In this document: piece after piece, positions 22,291-34,576 of the stretch
How the letters are laid out: each line of letters begins with the position of its first letter
How positions within the stretch are numbered: position 1 is the stretch's first letter
DNA from: Linderina pennispora
Lineage: Eukaryota; Kickxellomycota; Kickxellomycetes; Kickxellales; Kickxellaceae
Length of the DNA: 64,000 nt
Reading direction: 5' to 3'
Assembly: GCF_002104995.1 (NCBI RefSeq)
Contig: NW_024468252.1
Span: 744,001 to 808,000 of the forward strand
The notes under the pieces: generated by a model
Told to the model about the DNA's origin: nothing
Databases searched by the model: none
What the model saw: only the letters and a program-made list of their open reading frames with translations
Program-made: the position numbers and the translations under genes

Positions 22291-24971
22291 TTAGTCGTCG
22301 GCAGCGGTGACATCTCCGTACTCCCACATGCCCTGGTGGGCAGCCTTGGCCTCGTTGGCGACCTCGGCAATTTTGCTTGCAGCAGCCGGGTTGTGCAGGG
22401 AGGCCAGGGCGCGCTTATCGGCGATTGCATACCCAGAGCGGGCGAGCTCGGCATTGACGCTCTTCTCGACCAGGGGGCGGCCCAGGGCCGGGTCGTACAG
22501 CGTCAGCTGGATCGGGCCATTGGCAGGGCGGGCCTCGACATTGGCGACAAGCTGGCGGGCCTCGACCAGCCGGCGGATCTCGGCAAAGGCCTCGGGCAGG
22601 TAATCACTAGCGAAGGAGTCGCTGGGGGTCTGCACAAAGGCCAGCTGGGCCTCGATGGCCTGGTGCGGCAGCGCAGTGAACTTGGCGGCAAGCGGACGCA
22701 GCCGGTCGAGCGGCAGGGTCTCAGGAGTTGCCAAAGTCCACGTAGACGACCTCGAACTCGCGCTTGCCGGGCAGGACCTTGCGGACCTTGGCGCGGTGCC
22801 ACTCGTCGCCGACGGTGTAGCAGGCAGACACCAGGGCGCCGGCCTTCGGGCTGAAGTCCGCGGGCATTGCGGGCTGCGAGACAGCCAGGTCGGCCATCAG
22901 CGTCTCCAGCTGCTTGATGGCCGAGGGCTTGGCGACCTGCACAAAGAACGACGACGGCGAGATAAGCTCCGAGACCGCCACGTCCAGGAACTCAATGCGC
23001 GGCTTCAGCTCCCGCGCCTGCTGCGCTTCGGCCTGCGCCTGCGCGGCTGCCTGCTTCTCGGCGGCAGCATCAAAGTCAGCCCACAGCCCGCGGCGGTCCG
23101 CCTTGGCGCGGCGCTCGGCGGCGACCAAAGCGTTGGTGTGGGGGCTCTGCTCGGCGCTGAACGCATGGACCGAGGCCAGGCCGTCGCGCAGAAGCTCCAC
23201 GGCCAGGCTCTCGGTCTTGGACAGCCACAGCGAGCCGATGAAGGCGCCGGTCTTGTCGACGCCCTCGAACTCGGCCTCGACATCGCGCTGCATCGCCCGC
23301 AGCGTGGTGAGCGCCAGCGCCTCGGCTCCCAGCGGCTCGCCGCCCTCGTCCGAGCCGTGGCGCGGGGCGCGCGGGCACCGGACACCAGCCAGCACAAAGG
23401 TCAGCTTGACGTTCTCGCGCGGGATGTGCAGGCGCAGGCGCGCGCCGCTGGCCACATAGTCGACAATGCAGGGCACGCGGCCGGAGCGCTGCCAGTGCGT
23501 CAGGAAGGACCGGGCACGTGCCGCGCTCTCCGACGCATCGGCGGGCGTGGCGGCGGGCTTGGGCTTGCCCGAGTGGATGCCAGCCTTTGCTTCCTGGGCA
23601 CGCAGCTTCGGCGGCCAGCAGGCTGTCGTAGTTGGACGACCGGTTGGGGTCGTCGTTGCGGTGGCGCAGGACGCCGGCCAGCCCGCGGTCCACCAGCCGC
23701 TCGCCCAGATCCTGCCCGTCCAGCCGCACTGTCGCGCAGTCGCGCGCGCGGAACCCGTCTTGCGCGGGCTTGTGGAAGTCCACATGGCACTACCACGCGC
23801 TTGCCAATGGCCAGGCGCCGCAGCGTCTCCTTGGCCTGCTCAGCGTAGCCGGCCAGCGTCGGGTCGGAGACGCGCGGCTGCCGCACCGACGCCAGCTGGA
23901 ACTCGCGCTCCTGGCCATCGGCCACGACCGCCAGCGAGTCACCGGAGACGATCCGCACGACCGTGGCGATCGAGCACCTCACCGGTGCCCTGCGCCAGCG
24001 GGCCGTCAAACCCATGCCACACGCGCACGCCCTTGGCCTTGGCAGTGCGCTCCAACGGCCCGCAGCCGCGCCGCACCGCCCTCCAGCATAGCAGCCGACC
24101 AGTCGACCACCTTGGCGTACGAGCTGGACACAAGGAACTCGGCGATGTTGCCCTTGTCGTGGACCACCGAGCCCACAAAAGTGCCGGCAGCAGCCATTAC
24201 CCTGCGGCAGACCCTCCAGGCGCACCTTGACGTCCTGCTGCAGCAGCCGGATCTCGACGTTGAACTTGGCCTCGTCGCCGTACTGCTCGATAATGTCCAG
24301 GCATGCCTGGCACGTTCGTCCGCACCATCGGCGCCTTGACGCCAGCCAGCAGCAGCGTCACCATCTGGTGCGCCGACGGCAGATGCAGCATCACCTTTAG
24401 GGTCGTCGCGTCCCGCACCGCCTCGATGGTCGCGCGCAGCTCCTTGCCGCGGTGCTGCGCCAGGAACCGCCCGGCGTCCAGATCAAACGACGTCAGCCGC
24501 GGCCTGGCCTTGGGCGCCTTGTCGTTCCACATGCCGCGCCGCGAGCGCTTCGCAAACTCCTCCTCGTCCAGCAGCCGCTCGATCAGCTCGGCCGCCGCGT
24601 CGTCGCCTGAGCCGCGTCGCGAACGCGCCTGGTCAGACACCTTCGCCCAGCCCTCGTGGACAAGCACCACCGAGATCTCGTCGGTCGTCGATGGCGGGCC
24701 GAGGTACACGCTGCCGTACTCGCGCCCGCCCGCCGTCTTGTAGTGGACCACGAACCGGATTGCCTTGCCCACAGTCTTGCGGACGCAGGAACTCACGGGC
24801 CTCCAAAGCAAACGGCTCGTCGGGCACCCCCTTCTTTGCATTGCCCAGATGCGGCGCCTGAATGAACGCCAGCCCCAGCGACCGCTCTGGCGGCGGCTGG
24901 TTGCCGCGCTGCGTGGCCCGCAGGACCAGAGAGTCTCCCGAGAATGCCTGTTTGACGAAAGCGCTTTGCAT
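22291..24971 (-). CDS. Tudor staphylococcal nuclease (Tudor-SN/SND1), heavily frameshifted
   Basis: Multi-domain RNA-binding protein of stress granules, RNA decay and splicing. The ATG at 24971 gives MQSAFVKQAFSGDSLVLRA, the typical first SN-like domain, with FIQAPHLGNAKKGVPDEPFA after it. Further SN repeats show REYGSVYLGP, FVGSVVHDKGNIAEFLVSS, FSGDSLAVVADGQEREFQLA and ENVKLTFVLAGVRCPRAP. A Tudor domain follows (GALVSACYTVGDEWHRAKV, FEVVYVDFGNS), and the split fifth SN domain closes the protein (LPEAFAEIRR; HQGMWEYGDVTAADD). Total length near 890 residues is normal. Frame changes occur near 24785, 24305, 24180, 24060, 23960, 23790, 23610 and 22728, about one per 330 bases. Domain order is fully conserved across them, so I read this as one functional gene with consensus errors. 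Confidence 0.92.
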
Positions 24972-25153
24972 TGTATAAAAAAAAGAGTTTGTTTGTTTCA
25001 GGTAGAAAGGTAATTGGAAGAAAAGACGAGCAAGCTGGTTTGATGGGAACCGGCCTGCCTGCACAGGAATGCATGCACGGTTTTTGGTTCTCCGAAAAAA
25101 AAGGACGCAAATTCTGTGATGCGTTGGCACGCGTGATTGGTGGCATCCGGGAA

Positions 25154-27343
25154 TCACTCCGTCCACACATCCTCTGGCCGGCCTGCTGGCACAGTAGCCC
25201 TGGGTCTCCTCCTCCGTCTCCGGTCCTGTCTCCTCCGGTGCTTTCCCCTGACCACCACCGCCCGCACTCCAAGCTCCGCCCGCTCCGTCTTCACCAGCCG
25301 ATCCAGCACCCGGCCCAGCCTGCATGTGCATATCCACCAGCCCTGCATCAATCGCATCCTCGATACGCATGCGCATCTGGATGATCCGCAGCTTCGGCCA
25401 CGTCGCCACCACTCCTCATCAATGCTCTGCTCGGTCGACGCACGCGTCGGGTCCCGCAGCAGCCGCAAGTACTCGCCTACCGTCGCCTTCGGCCGCACCG
25501 TCACGCTGCCGTCAAACTTTTGCAGCCACACGTAGCTCCAGTCCTGCCCAAACAGTAGCGGCACCAGATCCAGGTCGCGCAGCAGCCGCAGCCATTTGCG
25601 GATATCCAGTTTCAGGAAATGCTCCAGCGCCGACAGAACAAACCCGCCACGCCACACACTGCTCAGCCGCCGCGCCGGTGGCTGCCCAATCGCCCCGTCG
25701 CGGTCGTAGAAAAACAGCGTCACGTGCGGGTTCACCTGGCTCACCACCGTGAACTGCACGTTCAGCGACGCCCGCAGCTCATGCGACGGGATGTCGTTGC
25801 GGAAACTGCCGTCACGCCATAGCACCCCGCTGCCCGTGTATGCCTGCACCACGCCGCCGGTCTTCTGCAGCAAAACCATCGGCGGCAGCACTCCTGGCAA
25901 GCATGCGCTGGCCAGCACTGCGCTCCAGATGATCACGTCGGGCGCCGTCACGTGGTTCAGCAGCTTGGGCGCAGCGTACTTGCGGCCCAGGGGCGTGCAT
26001 GTGACATTAAGCACGCGGCCCGTGCGCTCAAAGGCCTCGCGGAACGTCATCGCCCCGCGTGTAAACACCTGGGCGCGCGCCGCCCACTCCACCGGATCAA
26101 AGTAGTGCCCCTGCTTCGCCCACCGCCGCAGCTTCGGCCCGCCTGGCCCATAGCACGGCGTAATGTACTTGGCCAGCTCCGGCCGCACAATCTGCCGTAG
26201 CTCGCTGTCCGTGTGCGTCCCCAGCAGAGCTGCCACCAGCGACCCCGCCGATGCCCCCGACACCACCCGCGGCAGCCGCCCCGCCAGCAGCAGACTGCGC
26301 ACCACGCCAAGATGCTTCCACCCCATCGCTGCCCCGCCCGACAGACACAGAGCCGTGCGGCCCTGCTGCCGTGCCGCCTGCCGGAAAAACTGCAGCCGCG
26401 CCGCCGCCGGCAGCTGCGTGGCCTGCCGCACCAGGTTTATACACGCAACTGCTTTCCTCCACAAACTCCTCGACCACCCGCGGCGGCCCCGAGTACGCAC
26501 GCGCCCACACCTCGCGGTTCTCCCACCCGCCCGCATTGGCCTTCAGCGCTCCCTGCCCCAGCGCCTCGCACACTGCCTCTTCGCCCGCCCGCCGAGCGCC
26601 TGCGTCTCTGGCTGCCGACAGCTGCACGCGTGCGCGCCGCAGCCCAGCCGTCAGCCGCTGCAGAAGCGCTGCGTCGTAGTATTGCGATAGCGCCCAGTCG
26701 TGGTCCAGCCGCAGCCCGCGCTGCGCGTCCATCTGCTGCGCGGCCAAAAGCCACTCGCTGTAACTCTCGGCCCGCCGCATCTTCTGGATACAGCTGCCCA
26801 CGTCTGCCCTGCCAAATGTACAGCCGCTCGTACGCCCGCACTATCTGCCGCACCACTAAATACGCCAGCAGCTCCAGGAGGAATCGCTCCCCAGATCAGT
26901 CCCAGCAGCGGCATCCGCAGAATTGCAAAGGTTGCTCCCGGCGATACCCCCGCCAGCGCCCTGTCCTTTTTCTTGCTTTTCGATGCGCTCACTGCCGTGC
27001 GCGACGCCGTGCTTGACCGTCGCCTATGCATGCTGCCTATGCTGCTCCGCCGCCGGTGCTGTCTGTCCTGGATCTTCTTCTGCCGCTTGCTCCACTCCTT
27101 GTCAAGCATGATGTCGCGGAACACCTGGAACTGCATATAATACGTCCTGGCCTCCTCTTCACTGACTGTCGGCCGCTCGAACTCTGCCTCGTCGTATCCG
27201 TCCTGGATTGGCAGCCGGTCGAGCTGTCTGACATCGTACCCGTACTGCCTGATTGTCGGATGCGCTGCCGGCGCCTCCGGGTCGCCGTCCTTGTATGGCC
27301 ACGCCGGCGGGCAAAACAGTACCTTTTCCCAGTCATCGGTCAT
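25154..27343 (-). CDS. patatin-type triacylglycerol lipase, Tgl3/4/5-like (DUF3336 + patatin)
   Basis: Lipid-droplet lipase/acyltransferase. The ATG at 27343 gives MTDDWEKVLFCPPAW. An N-terminal region with a basic stretch (HRRRSSIGSMHRRRSS) and a hydrophobic segment (LRMPLLGLIWGAIPPG) precedes the DUF3336 domain (YSEWLLAAQQMDAQRGLRLD). The patatin domain has the oxyanion loop LCLSGGAAMGWKHLGV, the nucleophile in GASAGSLVAALLG, and the catalytic Asp in WRDGSFRNDIPSHEL. This Ser-Asp dyad with a DG(S) motif matches Tgl4. Frames change near 26900, 26800, 26470 and 25400; the last leaves the C-terminal tail uncertain, with a stop near 25154. It ends 183 bases before the Tudor-SN start on the same strand. 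Confidence 0.9.
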
Positions 27344-28005
27344 TGTGTGAAAAAAAAAAACAGATATAAGAGCGAAGAAGTGCTAGTGATACCTGTGTCC
27401 CGTGTCTTTGGGCTTGAGTCTCTGGTATTTTAACCCATTCGGCTGCCTTGTGTGACGTATGATCCCTCGTGTCGTGGCTCGCCCATCGTACCACCTCACC
27501 TCTCCCCCCAATGGCTTGTGAAAGCAACTCTCCACTGCTCAGTCCTATCCTGGCCATGGTGTGAACGTGATCTCCATCTATGCTATTTCGTCCATCGCAT
27601 CGCATCCTAATATGTATACGTGGAGGGTTTTAAGACGACTCCCTGCACCTCGCCAATGTTGGAAACCAAAGCGAATCGCCGGCTGTCCTAACACCGGTTC
27701 CTGGAATTCACGTGCCGGCCAATGTCTATATCCGCAGTTCTACACTTCAACTGCTACCTACGTTGTGCATCACCTCATCACAGCAATTTTTAGAAACAAG
27801 ATATGAACAAATATAGCCTTTCTTCCTTGTTAACTGCCACATCAGCTGCCTCCAAAATCGTTCCAAGTGTTTGAGCATCGAATTAGCAAAGAGCTATCCT
27901 AACTCTGGCTGCTCCTCGAATGGACACGTAACCTCTATCCTAAGCCCCCTATGCTTTTGCACTAATGAGGCACTCGATGCGCTGTGCGACGAAATAAATA
28001 AACGC
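27344..28005. other. intergenic
   Basis: About 660 bases between the patatin lipase start and the stop of the fragmented unknown gene. Only short overlapping ORFs are present. No repeat or RNA gene is recognised. Confidence 0.45.
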
Positions 28006-29258
28006 CTATACCGATGTGTGGATCTGCTTAGTATTGTCTGTATCGTCGCCGTTGATACTCTCTGGTGGTGTAGATGGCGCTCCAATAGACTGTTGCTGTA
28101 TCGACCCGGATGCAATCCACTCCTGGAACTTTGGAACTGCTCTGGCTATGACTGCAGCATTCAACCTTCATCTTGCTATATGTTGCCAAATCAAGTATCG
28201 GTGACTGGCGATTGTCATCGTATGGTGCAATCTTTTTGATAGCTGATTGGAGTATGCTAGTATCAACTACTTCATACGTTGGCTACATTGAGCCGATGCT
28301 CCAGGTCGGCTGAGATGTGGCGAGCAATGACACCAGCAAGTTCTCTCACGCAATACCACCGTGACAGCACCATATCAAACGCTTGATCTCTATCGCGGAT
28401 GAGCCGAGTCTCGACCCACATGTCTGCCTCGATCTTTACCTCATCGTCGCCATCGTCACTATGGCAGCTGTTAGCATATGTGTCATGCTGCTAGGGTGGT
28501 TCCATCTCACCCAAGGCGGCTTTCTCACTGAGAGTAGTGCAGTCTTATCTACCGCCATGCGCGGCTTAGATAAGGGCTCAGTATGCGCACTCGGTGCTTG
28601 CTTAAATACCCCTTGCTGGCTCCTAGCAGCGGGAATTCCTCCTGGTTTTTCCAATGTATTTTTGTGAACATTTACATTGGGTTTTGTCAGCACCTTTATT
28701 ATAGTGTTGTGTCGGTCGACTATGTAGGGGATTTTAAAAGGTATATTTAATGCTGAAGAGAGAAAAGGGAATAGACGAGTTGTGCAAGGGTGTTTTCAAT
28801 ACAGCCGTCTGTGCAACTTATCAGAGGCTAGACTCTACCTCCATACCGTAGGCTGTAGCGGGGCTCTCGTTGGCGCCTAGATTTCTGTCACCTGATTCGG
28901 CTGATATGTCGACGTCAAGGACAGCCGCATCGGGCGCGCAACAATAGTTTACTACCAGGAGAACACGATACCTAGTATCTTCCTCCCAGACAACCTGACC
29001 ACGGCCTCTTTAGGCACGTACCGCTTCCTTTTGTTTGTTTTTTGTGGGCTACGATGAGCGCCGATAGAAGAAAGGCATCTGGCTCCACATATGGATTGTC
29101 GTCTGTGGGTAGTGCTACACTCGAAGCAGGAGACACTATGGAGTTGGAATGCAAAATAATATCACAACTGTGGAAAAAAAAACTAGAGTAGAGACTCATT
29201 TCACTCTGTGCCTCCTCTTGCCCAGGTGCTTGTATTTATGAGCTGTGAGCTGGGTCAT
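28006..29258 (-). CDS. unrecognised protein gene hidden by frame breaks, one intron
   Basis: No single ORF exceeds about 100 codons, but successive minus-strand segments chain into one protein of about 380 residues. The ATG at 29258 gives MTQLTAHKYKHLGKRRHR. Then come ALPTDDNPYVEPDAFLLSAL, RGQVVWEEDTRYRVLLVV and NLGANESPATAY. A 94-nt intron (28753-28846) has a GTATGG donor and a pyrimidine-rich CTCTTCAG acceptor. It joins in phase to ALNIPFKIPYIVDRHNTIIK, then DDGDDEVKIEADMWVETRLI, VLSRWYCVRELAGVIARHIS, KKIAPYDDNRQSPILDLATY, and ARAVPKFQEWIASGS, ending HTSV at 28006. Breaks lie near 29200, 29010, 28455, 28290 and 28165. I recognise no family. The in-phase intron and steady composition make a real gene likely, but the joins are inferred. 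Confidence 0.5.
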
Positions 29259-30099
29259 GCTCGTGGAGAGGCGGCCCGGTCCTGATTGAGAAAAGCTTAC
29301 ACTTTCCGGCACTGGCAAGTGCAGAAAACAATGTCCCAGTACTGCCATCGTTTGCGACTGAGCAGACCCACAGCTCAGTTGTGAATCATGAGCTATGGCT
29401 ATGACCCGTCCTCACGGCAAACACAGCGCTTTCTGGCAATATGACTGCGATTGCAGGTATGGAAATGTAGGGCGGTTAGCCTTTAGCATTTGCCGAAGAG
29501 TGGCACTCCATCGACATGCTATGGCTTATTTGCTACGAAGGCAACTGCGAAAAGCGAAGCATCACAACCCTAATTGACGATTTGTAGGCGACTGAGTGCT
29601 GATAAGCCCATCCTTTTTGCTTGGTGGGTGACAACTGTATTGCGCCTGGCGCAGTCCCTGGTTGTCAGAAGGTTACAAGCGATATAAGTAAAATTGTAGA
29701 GCGGGCTGGAACACCCGAAGATATATATATATTGGGAAAGTGTGAGAGAGTGCAAAAAAGGCACTAAGCAAGTAGAAAAATATAGAAGAAAGACAAGAAA
29801 GAATCCGGTCCAGTATTGGACTGGGTAGCAAAATATAAAGAGAAAATAGAACAATGAAATGAGGAAAATCTAATTCTGATACTGGTCTGCTCAATATCAG
29901 GCTTGTTCCGGTTGGGCGTGGCACGGCTATCTTAATGGCTGATGAGAGTCAAATGTGCTCAGTTCCTTATACTTGCGAATAAAGATTCCCATGGACAGAT
30001 ATGCTGGCGAATGTTCATCATTATATAGCAAATCATGCGCACAGTATTTGAAATCATCGATTAAAGGTATGTTGTACATTTTAAAAAAAGTTAGCGGTT
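29259..30099. other. intergenic, AT-rich
   Basis: About 840 bases. A tract near 29700-29860 is T/C-rich on the minus strand with a (TA)n run at about 29723-29732. ORFs here are short or hydrophobic by composition (T-rich). Nothing is recognised. Confidence 0.45.
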
Positions 30100-31778
30100 T
30101 TAGAAGCCGCGCTGATACAGAGTGGTGCCAACCCTGAGATAAAACTCGATGGCATCGAATCGCTTGGCTGCCGACGCCGCACCATCTATACTCGCCCGCC
30201 CCTCGGCATCTTTGCGTCGGAGCCATGTCGCCCACTGCGACCCCCAGTCAGCCATCGTGCCGACAAAGTCCTTGCCAATGTTACTGAATCGCCACCGGTT
30301 CGTCAAGTCAAAGTGATCCGCAGTCACGGTTCCCAGATAATGGCCCCACTGTGCGCTGGTGAGACTCACGAGCCCGTCATTCGGCCCCTCAGCCCGATAA
30401 ATGATATCGTGTGGGATGGTCAGCGGGTTTACCTTGCCTGCAACATCGCCGGTATCCATCTGTGCGCCGTACGACAGGTACTCGATGCCAGCAACATCGG
30501 GTGTAGCAGGATTAAAGAATCGGTTGCAGTAGTCAGTCGTCAGACATGCATACGCCGGCGTGTCTAGCGTAGCCATGATGCGGCGGTACGCCATGCGCAG
30601 CAATGCCACGGAGCGCTGCAAGTAGTCTCCCTCGTCAACTGACGTGCGTGTCAGCTTCACCAGCTGTGACGACTCGCCTGCCGAGGCATTCTCGCTGAGC
30701 ATGTCGGTCAGAAACTGCGCAAACCGTCTTAGCCGCTGATCCGCCGGATCAATGTCGCCAAACTCCTCCTGGTTCTGCTGGCCAACTGCCTGGCTAACAA
30801 TCTGTTCTATGCGCCTGCGCACAACAGCCTCGTGGACAACCTCGCCTGCCGAATCCGAGCCCAGCCCGCTGGCCTGCGCAGGCTGCCACACGGTGGCAAA
30901 ATCGCGCATCAGTTGGTCAGCGTCCACGCGATAGCCCAGACTCAGATAGTCGCGGCACCAGTCCATAAACGGCGAGCCGCGGTGCGGCGTGCAAACTGTT
31001 GTTAGAGAACTAACCTCATAGTCCGTGGGCCGCACGTGTGTGATCATGTAGCGCGCATCCAGCCCGCCCATCGAATGGCCGACGATGTTCACTTTCTGCT
31101 TGGCCAGCCGCCCCTTCAGCAAAGTGTCCAATTGCTGTGCGCGCTCATGCACGCCTCCCGTGCTGGCCACCTTGGCTACGACCACCTTGGCCCCGATCTG
31201 CTCCAGGGCCTCGCGAATCCCGCGCCAGTAATGGAACTGCAGTAGCGGCAGCTTCTCCGGCCCTACAACGTGGATGTTTTAGGCGACTGCTTATCAGCAC
31301 CGGCAAGTGAGAAAAACCGTGGTCTTTTCCGAGACCGTCCCCCAACACCCGCACTGCCTGGCTGGGCTGATTGGACATTACTACAAGCTTACCTCGCACG
31401 TCAAAGCCGTACAACCCTAAGGCGCTGAAGCAGCGGATGGAACAAAAGAAAAAAGATAATGTCAGCACTTTTGTCCTCTCATACGTGCCGTTGCATAGCC
31501 TGTGCTGGTAGAACATACCATGGCACAGCACCATCGGGTGCCGCGGCGCAACATATATGGGCTTGACCGGGATGCGCTCGTTGACTGCGGCTTTGTCTAG
31601 AATTGCATCCCGCGCTGGCCAGCCGACGCAGTGCTATCCTCGGAGCTAGCGTATAGCCAAGGGCCCGCACCCAGCTTGGCCACCTTCTTGGCTTTGGAGA
31701 CCAGCAGAGTGCCAGGTTGCCTTCAGCTCGCTGGCGCAGCTGGCGCACAAACTTGGCTGCTGAAATAGACGCTGACAT
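30100..31778 (-). CDS. alpha/beta-hydrolase triacylglycerol lipase, three exons including a 24-nt exon
   Basis: Lipase of the class that includes fungal and bacterial family I.1-like enzymes. The nucleophile is in VNIVGHSMGGLDARYMI, with HRGSPFMDW after it and a likely catalytic His in TADHFDLTNRW. Exon 1 is 31519-31778 (ATG at 31778, MSASISAAKFVRQ). Exon 2 is only 31393-31416. Exon 3 is 30100-31262. Introns are 102 nt (GTATGT...TTAG) and 130 nt (GTAAGC...GTAG). Splicing in phase gives MVLCHGLYGFDVRGPEKLP followed by LLQFHYWRGI, the classical N-terminal lipase signature, so the tiny exon is well supported. Exon 1 has frame breaks near 31715 and 31625. There is no clear signal peptide; the start suggests a mitochondrial or cytosolic enzyme. 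Confidence 0.87.
31393..31416 (-). other. 24-nt microexon of the lipase gene
   Basis: Flanked by an AG acceptor (31417-31419) and a GTAAGC donor (31387-31392). It encodes the core of LYGFDVRG, with both borders splitting Gly codons. The conserved lipase motif exists only if this exon is included. Confidence 0.8.
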
Positions 31779-32117
31779 GACTGAGAATACGCTAAACGCA
31801 AGAACTCGAAAAGAATGAGAAGAAAATGCAAAAAAAACTATTGGAGCGAAAAGAATGTTGGTAGTACGTATAGAGTGAATTTGTTGGAAGGGTGGAGAGC
31901 AAGAAACGAAAAAGTAGCTTGGAGTACGGTCACGGGCCAGCCAGGCTGGCATTTATACGCGCGAGCGAGCGAGCTGAGGCCGCCCGCCATTCAGGCTTTG
32001 TGCGAGGCCGCATGACCCACAGCCAAAAGTCCACGTACGACCAGGGAGACGATCCCGGCTCTTACATGAAGGGATGCCCAGCTCTTTTCGAGAGATGTTT
32101 ACAAAAAGACCGAAGCT
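31779..32117. other. intergenic, lipase upstream
   Basis: About 340 bases between the lipase start and the DCUN1D stop. The first 60 bases are A-rich on the plus strand. No feature is recognised. Confidence 0.45.
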
Positions 32118-33371
32118 TCTAGTTTGCCTTGGCCCATACGACAAAGTCGTCAAAGAGCACAGGGCCACGCGCCGTCGTCTTCATAGTTGGACATGTCTGG
32201 CCTCAAGCCTCGCGACAGCTCTAGCAGCGACGACCACTGGTCCTTGTTGATAACCTTGGTCTTGCATGCTTCGTCACCCAGGAACCCGACAAACTTTGCC
32301 ACCACTGGGATGTGGGCCGCAATGAGGTGCAGCCCGATTAGCGCATTCTACACAGGAAGCAAGGCTTAGTGTGCCATCCACCAACATGACCTCATCTTCC
32401 AGAACCCCTCCAACGCTTACCTCCTTCTGGACCGATTTTTGTCCGTCCGTCTTCAGGTACTCGAAAACCTTCCTGTAGAACGCCCGGTACGAGGCGGTGT
32501 CGGTGGCAAACCCTGCCTGTGCATGTTCTACGGCACTCTTGAGCTGCGCCAGCGTGTTTGCCTGCATGCCACGCAGACCAGCATCCCACTCGCTGAAGGT
32601 AATCTCACCCATCTTGGCTGCGTTAAACTTCCACAGCAGCACAATCGGCAGCACGCCCTCCATGTCGAACTCCAGGTCCTGGCAGAGCTGCTCGAACCCA
32701 GCCGGGTCAATAATGCTCTGGCCGTCCGTCCGGTCGAAATCTACACATAAGAAACGACTTAGAGTGCCAGTGTCCAACGGCAAGCGGCACTGCTGCGTGG
32801 CTAGTTGGCCATGCCGCCCTTACCTTGATACTGTGCGAACCATTCCTCGTAATTATGCGCTTGTGTTCATTTTGCCCTAATGCATACACACCAATTCCGC
32901 CGGGTTAGCAAAAGACTGCTGCGTAAGCATATGCGCGCGCTCTGCACCAGCAATGCGGTATGAAACACATAGCCGTTACCTGTGGTTCTGCTGCTGCTGC
33001 GACTGCCCTCGAATTCCTAAACAAATATAAAAAGGGTTGTCCAATGAGGGTAAACAGGCAATAAGAGAAAAGCGCAAAGAGCGGGAGTAGGCGAACAAAA
33101 GTGAGACAACCCGCAGGGACCAACAAAATAAGAATCCTGGCAAGCACTTAAGACTTGGCTCCCAGCCCTTCTGCTGCCCACGCACACACACGCACATGCA
33201 CGCACAAATTCACATGGCTGCCAGAGTATGGCTGTATACCTGGGAGCTCTCGTCCGGCCCTTCCGCCGGTCGACCGGGGTGTTCCTTCGTTTTCTTCGCG
33301 GGGGGTGTACCGATGTCAGCTGCATCGTCGGCATGCCGCTTTGCTGCCTTCCCGCTCCTCGTCTGAGGCAT
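32118..33371 (-). CDS. DCN1: DCUN1D/Dcn1-like cullin neddylation co-E3, five exons
   Basis: Scaffold that promotes NEDD8/Rub1 transfer from Ubc12 to cullins. Exon 1 is 33240-33371 (MPQTRSGKAAKRHADD, a basic Lys/Arg-rich N-terminus like DCUN1D4/5). A short exon 2 lies near 32986-33022. Exons 3-5 are 32824-32876, 32421-32740 and 32118-32347. The PONY/DCUN1 domain shows DPAGFEQLCQDLEFDMEGVL, IVLLWKFNAAKMGEITFSEW, KTKVINKDQWSSLLELS and the hallmark DMSNYEDDGAWPV...DFVVWAKAN. Branch site TGCTAAC precedes the exon 3 acceptor. A one-base excess in GGCCCTG near 32162 breaks the last motif, and exon 3 also needs a one-base correction near 32858. N-terminal exons are less certain than the domain. Confidence 0.87.
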
Positions 33372-34576
33372 TATGAGCTGCTGCACAAAATTCAAAAAGA
33401 GAAAAAGAAAAAACAACCGAATCGCAGCAGTCAGAAAAGGAGTCAGAAAAGCTTGACTGCGCGAGGGCGGTGGTGGTAGGGGCTAGGCTCTGCCAGATCT
33501 CGCTCATTGATGGAAGAGGGCAAACACAACCTCGGCGTAACCATCACATTTTTTCGTCGCATTGTGATCTCATGGGACAAGAGCTGGCAGCGGCTGGTGC
33601 TGCTGTCGCAGGTGCTGGAGAGACCTGACGATGCAGATATGCCAGTGTAGGTTAGGTACCACTTGATACGATTTAGGAGTAGACGACTCGTGCTTGCACT
33701 TGTCAGTTGACCCGGCATCTACACCTGGCTGCGCACTCTCCAAGACCCCTATCCCGAGCGATCCAACCAGGTGATTGAATGACCCTCCTTTTCGGAGGCA
33801 ATGGGTCCACAGCATGAGCTTTAGCCGTAGAAAAAGTTGCAAAGGGAACCTACTAAGACGGCAGGATGTTCAACTAGCGGAGAAGCATGCCTACAAGAGG
33901 TAAACCCCCAAGTGGCAGCCCAGTAGAGAGAAGAGCAAGTATGGAAGAGCAAGTCTAAAAGGGCTAGTCTAAAAAGAACACGTCTTCAGTGCCAAAACAT
34001 GGAGCAACGAGTATCTAGCAGTAGAACTAGACTTGGCCTTGAAGTACCAGAACACGTCAAGTAACCCAATAAGCTGTGCTTTACCCTCAGAAGGAGTTGA
34101 AGTAAAGGTTTCACAGCAGTACCATTGGGAACACTCCTGCACCCATGCATCCATGGACGGTATTATAAGGCTTTCAGGACCCTCGTCACATCTATGCTTA
34201 ACGATCCCATCCCACTGAACCTTCGGTACAAGTACCCTGAGGGATCATCCTTTGGGAGATGGGGGAAGACAACATAGTACAGTACAAGACAAATTCGTCG
34301 AGATACATTTTTTAAATAAAGGATATTCAAAAGTCATAGCAATAATTCCAGAACCGTCAGATGTGGCATTTCCAAAGCAACATCTGCTGGGTCTCAGAAG
34401 ATGAAGGACCTAGCTAGTCGGGACACTGGATGTTGCAACGCAGCTAATGAAGGCACGAGCAGTGAGGACAATGCAAAAACTAGAAAGGCAAGATGAATGT
34501 TTTCAAAATACAAAATAAAAAACTATTGGTATTAGTGCCAAATTATGCACTGATATCAAATGAGTCCCGTTACACT
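33372..34576. other. gene-poor stretch
   Basis: About 1.2 kb. It contains coding-looking but interrupted minus-strand fragments, including 33443-33718 (MPGQLTSASTSRLLL, 91 codons) and an open segment at 33969-34200. No domain or transposon motif could be identified. It may contain a decayed gene. Confidence 0.35.

Noticed and set aside
22655..24339. Long plus-strand ORFs opposite Tudor-SN
   Set aside because: They are shadows of the GC-rich Tudor-SN gene; the minus strand carries recognisable SN and Tudor motifs.
33950..34290. Possible retrotransposon remnant
   Set aside because: Fragments look coding on the minus strand, but no reverse transcriptase, integrase or gag motif could be identified and no terminal repeats are seen.
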